Source: Flavobacterium profundi (GTDB lineage: Bacteria > Bacteroidota > Bacteroidia > Flavobacteriales > Flavobacteriaceae). From it: 64,000 nt of DNA. The position numbers and the translations under genes were made by a program. The stretch covers positions 124,001 through 188,000 of the forward strand of contig NZ_VDCZ01000008.1 of assembly GCF_006491645.1 (NCBI RefSeq), given 5' to 3'. Shown piece after piece: positions 28,154 to 36,739 of this stretch (within the stretch, counting starts at the first letter, position 1; the number at the start of each line of letters is the position of its first letter). Below the pieces are notes generated by a model. It was not told where the DNA came from, did no database searches, and was given only the letters and a program-made list of their open reading frames with translations.

Positions 28154-28846
28154 ATGGAAGATTTTCATTGGACAAAGCTTTTTAACCCTGAGTTTTACAT
28201 CACCATGGAAGTGGGTGGAATTCCTATAGGAATTTACATGGTTTTGTTCATTGTTTTTGCTGAAACAGGATTGTTTGCAGGTTTTTTTCTCCCTGGAGAT
28301 AGCTTGCTTTTTCTCTCGGGTATTTATTCAAGAGAATTAGTACAAACTTTTTTTTATATCCCTAGTGATTTTTCAAATGTTACTGTTTTGTCTTTATTAA
28401 TAGCAAGCGCAGCTACTTTAGGTAATATGTTTGGTTATTGGTTTGGTGCTAGAAGTGGACAATTTTTATATAAGAAGGAAGATAGTTTCTTTTTTAAGAA
28501 AAAATACTTACTTCAATCCCAAGATTTTTTTCAAAGACATGGCGGCAAAGCTATTATTTATGCTCGCTTTCTACCTATTGTTAGAACGTTTGTTCCTATA
28601 ATTGCTGGAATTGTTCACATGAAAAAGACTAAATTTATGTTCTATAATGTATTGAGTTCTTTAATGTGGTCTTTCTTTTTGGTTTTTGCAGGACATTATT
28701 TATATGGTATCTTTTTAAATGAATTTGATATTGATTTAAAAAAACATATTGAAAAAATCATCCTAATCTTAATTGGTGTTACCACTTTTCCTTTAGTGAT
28801 GAAAGCTATTAAAGCCAAAAGGGAAACTACTAATCCTGAGATATAA
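28154..28846 (+). CDS. DedA-family membrane protein
   Basis: 230-aa inner-membrane protein of the DedA/VTT family. Its members are linked to envelope homeostasis and, in other bacteria, to recycling undecaprenyl phosphate. Typical landmarks are ETGLFAGFFLPGDSLLFLSG (36-55), GNMFGYWFGARSG (about 88-100), and RHGGKAIIYARFLPIVRTF with the conserved Arg residues (about 134-152). The gene overlaps the following oxidoreductase by 1 bp (TAATG) and follows the symporter by 1 bp, indicating one transcript. Its partnership with the MtgA glycosyltransferase two genes on would fit a peptidoglycan-precursor theme. Confidence 0.9.
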   Translation: MEDFHWTKLFNPEFYITMEVGGIPIGIYMVLFIVFAETGLFAGFFLPGDSLLFLSGIYSRELVQTFFYIPSDFSNVTVLSLLIASAATLGNMFGYWFGARSGQFLYKKEDSFFFKKKYLLQSQDFFQRHGGKAIIYARFLPIVRTFVPIIAGIVHMKKTKFMFYNVLSSLMWSFFLVFAGHYLYGIFLNEFDIDLKKHIEKIILILIGVTTFPLVMKAIKAKRETTNPEI

Positions 28847-29955
28847 TGTTTAGTTATTGGGAATTAAAAAATTGGTTTACCAATATAGATTTTACCATTG
28901 TAGGTAGTGGGATTGTAGGTTTGCACTGTGCGCTTAGCTTGAGAGAAAAATTTCCAAATGCCAAAATTTTAGTTTTAGAAAAAGGAGTTTTACCACAAGG
29001 AGCGAGTACAAAAAATGCTGGTTTTGCTTGTTTTGGAAGCATTTCGGAAATAATTCATGACTTAAAAAATCACAGTGAAGAAGAAGTAATTCAATTAATT
29101 CACAAAAGAGTAACTGGGCTAGAATTGTTGAGAAAACGATTAGGAGATACTACTTTAGATTTTAAAGGATATGGTGGATATGAGTTGTTTTTAAAAGAAA
29201 ATAAGCTTTTATATGAAGAATGTATAGACCAAATTTCTTTCGTAAATAAACTTTTAAAACCTTTGTTTAAAAGCGATGTATTTCAAAAAAGCGAAGATCA
29301 TTTTCGTTTTAATTCGATTTATAAACCTCTTATTTTTAATTCTTTTGAAGGACAAATAGACACTGGAAATATGATGCAAGCGTTACTAAAACAAGCGGTT
29401 GCTAATGATATTTTAATCCTTAATCAACAAGAGGTAACTTTTTTTAATGATTTGAATGATAAAGTGGAAGTAGTTACCAATGAAATCTCATTTGTCACTC
29501 AAAAACTGCTTTTCGCAACGAATGGATTTGCCGCTCAATTAACCCAAAATGAATTGCAACCCGCCCGAGCACAAGTTTTGATTACAAAACCAATTGAAAA
29601 TTTACATATAAAAGGTACTTTTCATTTAGACGAAGGCTATTATTACTTTAGAAATATTGGAAATAGAGTGCTTTTTGGAGGAGGTAGAAACCTCGATTTT
29701 GAAGGTGAAACCACCACAGAATTTACTCAAACAAAAATTATTGAAGACCAGTTGGAGCTATTATTAAAAACTGTAATTTTGCCAAATACTGCACACGAAA
29801 TTGAACAGCGTTGGAGTGGTATTATGGGTGTTGGAAAACAAAAAAAACCTATTGTAAAACAACTTTCTAATAATGTGTATTGTGGAGTGCGATTAGGAGG
29901 TATGGGTGTAGCAATAGGTAGCTTAGTTGGTAAAGAATTAGCAGAATTAGTATAG
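28846..29955 (+). CDS. FAD-dependent oxidoreductase (DAO family)
   Basis: 369-aa flavoprotein of the D-amino acid oxidase/glycine oxidase fold. The dinucleotide-binding motif FTIVGSGIVGLHCAL has its Gly residues at 20, 22 and 25, followed by VLEKGVLPQGASTKNAGFAC, an FAD-contact segment typical of DAO proteins. The C-terminus RLGGMGVAIGSLVGKELAEL closes the FAD site. The N-terminus has a ~15-residue extension before the first strand. The substrate is not evident; D-amino acids, glycine or a modified amine are possible. It starts in a TAATG overlap with dedA and ends 3 bp before mtgA, so it belongs to the same operon. Confidence 0.85.
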   Translation: MFSYWELKNWFTNIDFTIVGSGIVGLHCALSLREKFPNAKILVLEKGVLPQGASTKNAGFACFGSISEIIHDLKNHSEEEVIQLIHKRVTGLELLRKRLGDTTLDFKGYGGYELFLKENKLLYEECIDQISFVNKLLKPLFKSDVFQKSEDHFRFNSIYKPLIFNSFEGQIDTGNMMQALLKQAVANDILILNQQEVTFFNDLNDKVEVVTNEISFVTQKLLFATNGFAAQLTQNELQPARAQVLITKPIENLHIKGTFHLDEGYYYFRNIGNRVLFGGGRNLDFEGETTTEFTQTKIIEDQLELLLKTVILPNTAHEIEQRWSGIMGVGKQKKPIVKQLSNNVYCGVRLGGMGVAIGSLVGKELAELV

Positions 29956-29958
29956 CGT

Positions 29959-30693
29959 ATGGCAAAAAAAACTACTCCTAAAAAGAAAAATACAAAAACG
30001 GCCAAAAAAAGAACTTTTGGTCAAAAATTATTTCGTTTCGTTTGGAAAACCGTTCTGTGGTTTAATATTATAAGTGTTTTTTTTGTTTTACTTTATAAAT
30101 TTGTGCCAGTCCCTTTTACGCCATTAATGATAATAAGGGCTTTAGAACAAAAGGCAGATGGGAAAGAAATGAGTTATTCCCACCATTGGGTTTCTATAGA
30201 TAATATTTCTCCTAACTTGCAAAAAGCGGTCATTTCAAGTGAAGATGGTAAGTTTTTTGAGCATAATGGTTTCGACTTTTCAGCCATGCAAAAAGCTTTT
30301 GAAAAAAACCAAAAAGGTAAAAAGATTAGAGGTGGAAGTACCATTTCGCAGCAAACTGCAAAAAATGTTTTTCTTTGGCCTGGTAGAAGTTATATTAGAA
30401 AAGGATTTGAAGCTTATTTTACTTTTTTAATTGAATTATGTTGGAGTAAGAAACGCATTATGGAAGTATATTTGAACAGTATAGAAATGGGTGATGGTGT
30501 TTATGGAGCTGAAGCCGCTTCCAAATATTGGTACCACAAACAAGCAAAAAGTTTATCTAAATATGAAGCGGCTGGTATTGCAGCAATATTACCAAACCCT
30601 AGAAAATACAATCCAGTTCGTTCTACTAATTACATGAACAGAAGAAAAGCGACTATTTCGAAATATATTGGTTATACCAAATTGGAATATTAA
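29959..30693 (+). CDS. mtgA: Monofunctional biosynthetic peptidoglycan transglycosylase
   Basis: GT51-family glycosyltransferase that polymerises lipid II into glycan strands at the inner membrane, 244 aa. A Lys-rich cytoplasmic N-terminus (1-25) precedes one transmembrane helix at about 28-50. The catalytic Glu95 is in SSEDGKFFEHNGFD. RGGSTISQQTAKN (about 112-124) and IELCWSKKRIMEVYLN (about 146-161) are the other GT51 motifs, and AGIAAILPNPRKYNP lies near the end. There is no transpeptidase domain. Last gene of the symporter-dedA-DAO-mtgA run; a strong terminator follows. Confidence 0.95.
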   Translation: MAKKTTPKKKNTKTAKKRTFGQKLFRFVWKTVLWFNIISVFFVLLYKFVPVPFTPLMIIRALEQKADGKEMSYSHHWVSIDNISPNLQKAVISSEDGKFFEHNGFDFSAMQKAFEKNQKGKKIRGGSTISQQTAKNVFLWPGRSYIRKGFEAYFTFLIELCWSKKRIMEVYLNSIEMGDGVYGAEAASKYWYHKQAKSLSKYEAAGIAAILPNPRKYNPVRSTNYMNRRKATISKYIGYTKLEY

Positions 30694-30710
30694 AAAACAC
30701 TAAAAAATAG

Positions 30711-30738
30711 AAAAGCCGAAAATTAATTTTCGGCTTTT
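30711..30738 (+). terminator. Intrinsic terminator after mtgA
   Basis: Self-complementary 28-nt sequence (arms 30711-30724 and 30725-30738; the practical stem is about 11 bp), followed by T residues. Confidence 0.8.
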
Positions 30739-30856
30739 TTTGTGCCCAAATTCTAGGTAAAAAGATGTTTTTTAAAATTATTTTAACTTTTTTAAAACCA
30801 TGTGTTGCTTTTCTACGTAGATGATGAAAAGTGTAAAACTGAAACAATTAGATATT

Positions 30857-31741
30857 ATGATTAAAAAACAATTACTATTTATTTTAGCTGTAACAACATT
30901 GGGATATGTGAATTCAGCTTATTCACAAAGTCCAATTAGTGGATTTATGCAAGGTAAAGGGAAAGGAAATATTTCTCTTTCATATAGTTCAGAGAAATAT
31001 GATCAGGTGTATTTAGTGCCCAATTTAGCAGACGGAGTGCCAATCTTTAACGAAGTACAAATTTCAAGTGCTTCATTGTATGCTACTTATGGAATAACAA
31101 ATCAACTTGACGTAGTTTTCTCTTTACCTTATATTACAGCAAAAGGAGATGCTTCTCAAGAAGTGTTGAATAACTTAGATTATGAAAACAAAAGAAGCGG
31201 GTTACAAGATGTTTCTGTTTTTGTAAAGTACAACCCTTTTTACTTTGATTATGGTGCTACTTCTTTACGTTTAATTGGTGCTGTAGGAGTAAAAACACCA
31301 GTTGGAGGTTATAAAGAAGATGAAGGGTTGCAATCTATCATTGCAATTGGAAACAGAAGCACTACTGTAAGTGCTATTGGTTTAGCGATGTTCAAAATGG
31401 ATTCAGGATTTTTTGCTACAGGTCAGTTTGGTGGAAATTTTGCCTCTAATGAAGTGCCAAACTCCTATATATCTGAACTTAAGTTAGGATATGCCGTTTC
31501 AAAATTCTATGGAGATGCGTATTTAGCAAATCAATTTTCTACTAGTGGTGTGGATATTTTAGGAGAAGGATTTCAAGGCTTCTTTCCAGCAACAAGAGTA
31601 AGTTATACTAAAATTGGAGCAAATGTATATTTGCCAGTTTATCAAGAATTTGGTGTGGCTACGGGAATAAGCACCTTATTAGCGGGAAGAAATATTGGAA
31701 AAGCAACAGGTGTTTATGGTGCCTTAGTATACAAATTTTAA
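30857..31741 (+). CDS. Putative outer-membrane beta-barrel protein
   Basis: 294 aa from the ATG at 30857. A frame beginning at 30821 adds 12 residues ahead of the signal peptide and is less likely. MIKKQLLFILAVTTLGYVNSAYSQ is a clear signal peptide. The mature protein has alternating hydrophobic strands, many aromatic and glycine residues, and ends in VYKF with a terminal Phe, all typical of an outer-membrane barrel. Segments such as YATYGITNQLDVVFSLPYIT and LRLIGAVGVKTPVGGYK resemble the MetA-pathway/transporter-type barrels annotated in Bacteroidota, but I cannot name a family. It is 24 bp upstream of the fasciclin lipoprotein gene, so the two are probably co-transcribed. Confidence 0.7.
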   Translation: MIKKQLLFILAVTTLGYVNSAYSQSPISGFMQGKGKGNISLSYSSEKYDQVYLVPNLADGVPIFNEVQISSASLYATYGITNQLDVVFSLPYITAKGDASQEVLNNLDYENKRSGLQDVSVFVKYNPFYFDYGATSLRLIGAVGVKTPVGGYKEDEGLQSIIAIGNRSTTVSAIGLAMFKMDSGFFATGQFGGNFASNEVPNSYISELKLGYAVSKFYGDAYLANQFSTSGVDILGEGFQGFFPATRVSYTKIGANVYLPVYQEFGVATGISTLLAGRNIGKATGVYGALVYKF

Positions 31742-31765
31742 TGACTAATTCTAAAAATTAATAAA

Positions 31766-32728
31766 ATGAAAAATATAAATATAAAAAGTGCCTTATTTGC
31801 CTTTACTCTACTTACAACTTTCGTTTCTTGTGATAATGATTACAAAGAAGAGGCGCCATCCATTGCTTCAATTGCAGTTACAAACGAGGCTTTTAGTACT
31901 TTAGAAGCTGCTGCTATTCAAGGTGGAGTAGCTGTAGTTTTAAGTAATCCAAACCCAAATGACCCTTCAGGAGATTATACTGTTTTTGCTCCTACTAATG
32001 ATGCCTTTGCTAGATTAGGATTAGTAGACGGAGGAAGTTTAGGAGTTCTACAAAATAGCTTTTTAACAAATACGTTATTGTATCATGTTTCCAATGGTAA
32101 TTTATTGGCCAACCAAATAATGGATGGCGGTACATCAACATCTGCTTTAGGGGTAGATAGACGTTTTGTGATGAGAGAAGGAGATTTGTATATAAATGGT
32201 TCGAAAATTATAATTACAAATGTTTCTGCAAGTAATGGTACCGTTCATGCCATTGATAAGGTAATGTTAGCAACAGGTGTTAATATAGTGGAATCTGCTT
32301 TATTAATGAATGATGCAAAAGTATTTACTTCACCAGAACTTACGTTTTTAGTTCAAGCGGTTGTAACCTCAGGTTTGGCTCCAGTTTTAGCAGATGAAAA
32401 TAATCGCTTTACTATTTTTGCTCCAACAGATGCTGCTTTTAAAGCTGCTGGTTTTGCAACAGTTGAAGATGTGGCAAATGCTGATCCATCATTTTTACAA
32501 CAAGTATTATTAAATCACGCAATAGCAGATGGAGGAACATTTACTTGTGAGCAAACGAGTACCACTGCAACTACAGCGGGAGGCAATACACTAACATATA
32601 GTCCTTTTCAAAATGGGGTCTTTACTATTTTAGGAAATAGCAACACGACTCCTGCAAACATGGTAATTCCAGATATTTTATGTTCGAATGGAGTGGTACA
32701 TGTTATAGATACGGTTTTACTGCCATAA
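31766..32728 (+). CDS. Fasciclin (FAS1) domain lipoprotein
   Basis: 320-aa lipoprotein. The signal sequence ends in FVSC with Cys22 as the lipidation site. Two FAS1 domains follow, each with the conserved H1 box, YTVFAPTNDAFARLG at about 71-85 and FTIFAPTDAAFKAAG at about 214-228, and the H2-like segments GTVHAIDKVML and GVVHVIDTVLL. FAS1 domains mediate adhesion between proteins or to surfaces. It directly follows the barrel gene; the pair may form an outer-membrane complex, but this is inference. A terminator lies 17 bp after the stop. Confidence 0.92.
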   Translation: MKNINIKSALFAFTLLTTFVSCDNDYKEEAPSIASIAVTNEAFSTLEAAAIQGGVAVVLSNPNPNDPSGDYTVFAPTNDAFARLGLVDGGSLGVLQNSFLTNTLLYHVSNGNLLANQIMDGGTSTSALGVDRRFVMREGDLYINGSKIIITNVSASNGTVHAIDKVMLATGVNIVESALLMNDAKVFTSPELTFLVQAVVTSGLAPVLADENNRFTIFAPTDAAFKAAGFATVEDVANADPSFLQQVLLNHAIADGGTFTCEQTSTTATTAGGNTLTYSPFQNGVFTILGNSNTTPANMVIPDILCSNGVVHVIDTVLLP

Positions 32729-32745
32729 TACATACTACTTAACTG

Positions 32746-32794
32746 AAAAATAGTTAAATTGGAAAGTTCTTTATTTTCTAGTTTAACTATTTTT
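32746..32794 (+). terminator. Terminator-like hairpin after the fasciclin gene
   Basis: Arms 32746-32758 and 32782-32794 are perfectly complementary (13 bp) with a 23-nt loop, ending in T5. The remaining ~145 bp up to the kinase gene is AT-rich and shows no gene. Confidence 0.6.
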
Positions 32795-32941
32795 ATTATA
32801 AAAAGGTTTTGTCTTATGAATTGCACTATTATAATTATTTTTTTATTTTATAAATCAAGTTTAGAAGAAAAATGTGCTTTTTCAGAAGAAAATGGAAGAG
32901 CAACTTAAAAATATAATTGTAATTTGTAGTTTTATAATCAA

Positions 32942-35911
32942 TTGAAAACTATTTTTTTATATCTATTATTTATAATCTCTACAAGCATCTTACATGCTCA
33001 AACACCTATTTGTGTTCAATTAACTGAAAAAGATGGGTTGCCTGATTATGAAATTTATGATCTTATTGAAGATACAAAGGGATTTGTATGGATTGCTGCA
33101 AATAAAGGTCTTTATCGTTATGATGGTAAAGATTTTTTGCATTTTAATCACCCAAATAAAAGAGGGTTGTCTGTTTTTGGATTAAAATTGGATAAGAAAG
33201 GAAGAGTATGGTGTAATACTATTTCTGGACAAATATTTTATATAGAAAAAGAACAAATGCATCTTTTTGCCGATTTTCAAGATAATATTAATGGTAAGCT
33301 TCCCGAATTTATAATTGATGATGAAAAATTAATCGTTTTAACAGAAGAAGGTATAATTCAATTGGATTTGAAAACTAGAAAAAAAGTTGTAATAAAAGAT
33401 ACGAGTATTATCTCATCCATGTACAATGCTCCTTTTTTTTACAATGACAAACTCCACCTGTTGCACGGATCTAACTTACTGTCTTATCAACAAAAATCAT
33501 TTTCTAAACTAAAAAGTTTCAAAACATTACTTTCTTCTGGAAATTATAAAATTATTCCTTTAGAACTATCTGATAATTTACTTTTTTCTATTTACTCAAA
33601 TCAAATATTTTTCGAATATTATAATCATAATGTTTGGTCAAGAATACCCACTCCTAAAGAGATTGAACATTTGCAAATTAATCAACTATTTTATCATAAT
33701 AAGGAAATTTGGATGGCTACCAATAAAGGTGTTTATGTATACGAATTGAATTTGAATGCACAATTTTTTTTAAAAAGAACACTTTTAATTGGTGAAAACT
33801 GCACCAAAGTTTTGAGAGATAAAAATCTAAATTTTTGGATTAGCACTTTAGATAATGGAATTTTTGTTTTACCTAATCTGGGTATTGCTAAGGTTAATAG
33901 TTTGGAACATGAAATAATAACCGATTTTGAATATTTCAATTCGAATACGTTATTATTTGGAACTATAGATGGAAAAATAGGCTGGTTTGATAGTGAAAAT
34001 TTAAAAACGACTATTTTTTCTTTACCTTCTCAAGCTAAAGTGAATAAAGTTGTTTTTGATTCTTACAGAAATTTAATTTATATAAGTCAAGAAAACAAAG
34101 GTTATGTTTGGAATATTCAAAAAAATGAAATTTATAATTGTCCTCAACTGAGTTTAGCAAAAACCCTATTGGTTGAACAAGATGCGCTTATTTTTGGAAC
34201 TTATAATAAATGTGTCAAGTTCAATTTTAATAATTTTGAATCCTATTCTGTTTCTAAATCCATACTTAATACTATTCCTAAAAATAATCCTACTTTGTTT
34301 ATTTTTAAAAATGCAACTATACGCAATAAAAGAACTTATACTGCAGCTAAAAATAAAGAAAATGAATATTGGATAAGTTATGTGGATAATCTTTTTTACT
34401 ATAGTAATGATAGTACATTCAAAAAAGTAAAACACAAAAACAAGCCGGTTTTTGCAGTTGATATTTTAACTGATAATGATGCTTGGGTATCCACTTTTGA
34501 GAACGGACTCTTATTGTTAAATGAAGATCAGGTTAAAAAATCTTATACAACAGACGAAGGTTTGTTGTCTAATTATTTAGGAAAAATTCAAAATGACTCC
34601 TCTTTTCTTTGGATTACTACAAATCAAGGTTTACAAAAATTTAACAAGAAAACAAACCAATTTAGCAACTTGTTAAAGAGTGATGGTTTAGAAACCTATG
34701 ATTATTATGATATGCAAGTTATTGGTGATTACTTGTTTTTAAGTTCTAGAAAAGGCGTTTATCGAGTTCATAAACAGAATGCATTTAAAAAAAATATAAC
34801 TCCAGATATTTTTTTTACTACTGTTGAAGTGAATGGAGTGAATCAAAAAATTAAAGAAAAATATGATCTTGATTTTGAGAAAAGTTCAATTAAAATATCG
34901 TTTAATATTACAGGGTTTCAAAAAGAAGCATTTATTGATTATGAATATCGATTAACGCCTTTAAATAAAGATTGGCAAAAGACTGATAATGGATTAAATG
35001 TTCTAAGATATAACAGTTTATCTGCTGGAGAATATGCTTTAGAAGTTCGTGCTAAACACAAAAATGGTTTACCTTCTCAAAAGAAAACCATAAGCTTAAT
35101 TGTGCATGCTCCTTTTTGGAAGAAATGGTGGTTTTATGCCTCATTAGCAGTTGCTTTTTTACTCTTAATTGGTTTGTACAATTATTACAGAAATCAAAAG
35201 AAGACAAGAGAACAAGAATTAACTTTAGAAAAAACCAAAGTAGAAAGAGAATTGTTGTTTTCTCAATTAGAAAATTTACGCTCACAAATGAATCCTCATT
35301 TTATTTTTAATGCATTAAATTCTATTCAAGAGTATATCGTTACAAATGAAAAAGATATGGCAAGTACTTATCTAGTTAAATTTTCACGTTTAATAAGAAT
35401 GTATTTAGATCATAGTAGAACTCAAGATGTTTTATTGCAAAATGAAATAAAAGCTTTACAACTATATTTAGATTTAGAAAAAGATAGATTTGAAGATACT
35501 TTAGAGTATGATATACAAATACAAGATAATCTTATTAGTCAGAATCTTTATATACCTTCTTTATTTATACAACCCTATGTAGAAAATGCAATTAAACATG
35601 GTTTATTGCATAAACCTTCGAATAGGCAATTAATAATTAAATTTTATATTCATGACAACCTTTTATTTTGTGAAATTTTTGATAATGGAGTAGGAAGAGT
35701 AGAAGCTCTAAAAATAAAAAGTGTAAGACCTGAAAATCATCAATCATTTGCAACTTCCGCAAATGAAAAAAGAGTTAATTTATTAAACCGAATGAGGCAA
35801 AATAAAATTAAAGTTTTTATTGAAGATTTGCAGGATGAAAATGGTCAAGCTTGTGGTACTAAAGTGATAATACAAATCCCAATTAAAAAAAATGAAAGCA
35901 ATAATAATTGA
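32942..35911 (+). CDS. Propeller-sensor histidine kinase, LytS-type, TTG start
   Basis: 989-aa membrane sensor. The start is TTG at 32942: an in-frame TAG lies 12 bp upstream and the frame then encodes a good signal peptide (MKTIFLYLLFIISTSILHAQ). A periplasmic two-component-regulator propeller spans about 25-620 (GFVWIAANKGLYRYDG is one blade), followed by a Y_Y_Y domain (about 645-725). A transmembrane helix lies at 729-752. The cytoplasmic kinase has MNPHFIFNALNS with His786 as phosphoacceptor and the N-box QPYVENAIKHG with Asn882. There is no AraC-type output domain, so it is not a one-protein hybrid. The 3' end overlaps the LytTR regulator gene by 20 bp, its likely partner. Confidence 0.93.
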   Translation: MKTIFLYLLFIISTSILHAQTPICVQLTEKDGLPDYEIYDLIEDTKGFVWIAANKGLYRYDGKDFLHFNHPNKRGLSVFGLKLDKKGRVWCNTISGQIFYIEKEQMHLFADFQDNINGKLPEFIIDDEKLIVLTEEGIIQLDLKTRKKVVIKDTSIISSMYNAPFFYNDKLHLLHGSNLLSYQQKSFSKLKSFKTLLSSGNYKIIPLELSDNLLFSIYSNQIFFEYYNHNVWSRIPTPKEIEHLQINQLFYHNKEIWMATNKGVYVYELNLNAQFFLKRTLLIGENCTKVLRDKNLNFWISTLDNGIFVLPNLGIAKVNSLEHEIITDFEYFNSNTLLFGTIDGKIGWFDSENLKTTIFSLPSQAKVNKVVFDSYRNLIYISQENKGYVWNIQKNEIYNCPQLSLAKTLLVEQDALIFGTYNKCVKFNFNNFESYSVSKSILNTIPKNNPTLFIFKNATIRNKRTYTAAKNKENEYWISYVDNLFYYSNDSTFKKVKHKNKPVFAVDILTDNDAWVSTFENGLLLLNEDQVKKSYTTDEGLLSNYLGKIQNDSSFLWITTNQGLQKFNKKTNQFSNLLKSDGLETYDYYDMQVIGDYLFLSSRKGVYRVHKQNAFKKNITPDIFFTTVEVNGVNQKIKEKYDLDFEKSSIKISFNITGFQKEAFIDYEYRLTPLNKDWQKTDNGLNVLRYNSLSAGEYALEVRAKHKNGLPSQKKTISLIVHAPFWKKWWFYASLAVAFLLLIGLYNYYRNQKKTREQELTLEKTKVERELLFSQLENLRSQMNPHFIFNALNSIQEYIVTNEKDMASTYLVKFSRLIRMYLDHSRTQDVLLQNEIKALQLYLDLEKDRFEDTLEYDIQIQDNLISQNLYIPSLFIQPYVENAIKHGLLHKPSNRQLIIKFYIHDNLLFCEIFDNGVGRVEALKIKSVRPENHQSFATSANEKRVNLLNRMRQNKIKVFIEDLQDENGQACGTKVIIQIPIKKNESNNN

Positions 35912-36644
35912 TGATGAAGCAAAATCAAGAAGACTGATTCAAATCATGATTCAGGAAAATTGTACAGAAATAGAGTCTGTTTTTGAAGCATCCGATTTAG
36001 AGTCTGGAGTAGCATTAATTAAGAAAGAACAACCTCAATTGGTTTTTCTAGATATTGAAATGCCAAAATATTCAGGTTTGCAAATTGTTGATTTTTTTCA
36101 GCCTTACGAAATGACTTTTGAAATCATTTTTATAACGGCTTATAATGAGTATGCGCTTCAAGCTTTTAAACTTGCAGCCATAGACTATTTATTAAAACCA
36201 GTAGACAAATCTGAATTTATACAAGCGGTTCGAAAAGCAAAAGTAAGTTTAGAAAATGAAAAAGTGAATCAAAATTTAGAAGAATTAAAAAAGGCTTTCC
36301 AACAATTGTCATTAAATAAAATGGCGTTAGAAGTTCCAAAAGGAGTTCGCTTTGTTTCACATGATGATATTTTATTATTTGAAGCTGACGGAATGTATAC
36401 CAAAGTTTATTTAAAGGATAATCAAACCGAATTAATTTGTAAACCCTTAAAACATTTTGTAGACCAATTGCAACAAAAAGCTATTTTTTATAAACCACAT
36501 CGATCTTATCTAATTAATTTAAAGTATTTAAAAGAATTGTCGAAAAATGATGGTTTTTATCTTGTTATGGAGAATCACAAATCTATTCCGCTTTCGAAAG
36601 AAAAGAAAGAGGAGTTTATGAATTTAATAAATGATGTTTTTTAA
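35892..36644 (+). CDS. LytTR-family response regulator
   Basis: 250-aa DNA-binding response regulator. The receiver domain (1-120) has the acidic pair Asp7/Asp8, phosphoacceptor Asp54 in VFLDIEMP, Thr82 and Lys102 (LLKPVD). The LytTR domain (about 148-250) includes DDILLFEADGMYTKVYL and FYKPHRSYLINLKYLKEL. It overlaps the kinase gene by 20 bp and is co-expressed with it. LytTR proteins bind paired direct repeats about two helical turns apart. Such a repeat lies just after this gene (36653-36687), upstream of the T9SS gene at 36740, which makes that gene a plausible target. Confidence 0.95.
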   Translation: MKAIIIDDEAKSRRLIQIMIQENCTEIESVFEASDLESGVALIKKEQPQLVFLDIEMPKYSGLQIVDFFQPYEMTFEIIFITAYNEYALQAFKLAAIDYLLKPVDKSEFIQAVRKAKVSLENEKVNQNLEELKKAFQQLSLNKMALEVPKGVRFVSHDDILLFEADGMYTKVYLKDNQTELICKPLKHFVDQLQQKAIFYKPHRSYLINLKYLKELSKNDGFYLVMENHKSIPLSKEKKEEFMNLINDVF

Positions 36645-36652
36645 AAAAGGTC

Positions 36653-36687
36653 TTTCAGCAAAAAAAAAGAAGGTTTCAGCAAAAAAA
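36653..36687 (+). repeat. Direct repeat TTTCAGCAAAAAAA, 21-bp period; possible LytTR operator
   Basis: Copies begin at 36653 and 36674, each preceded by AAGG (36647-36650; 36670-36673). The repeats are 9 bp past the regulator stop codon and about 55-85 bp before the next ATG. The spacing fits LytTR-type sites. Confidence 0.5.
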
Positions 36688-36739
36688 TTAAAAATATAGA
36701 AGGATTCCGTTACAAATTTGTTTCATAAATAATATAATT

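Noticed and set aside
32795..32941. Possible small RNA or gene in the gap before the kinase
   Set aside because: AT-rich with no hairpin series, promoter box or open frame I could support.
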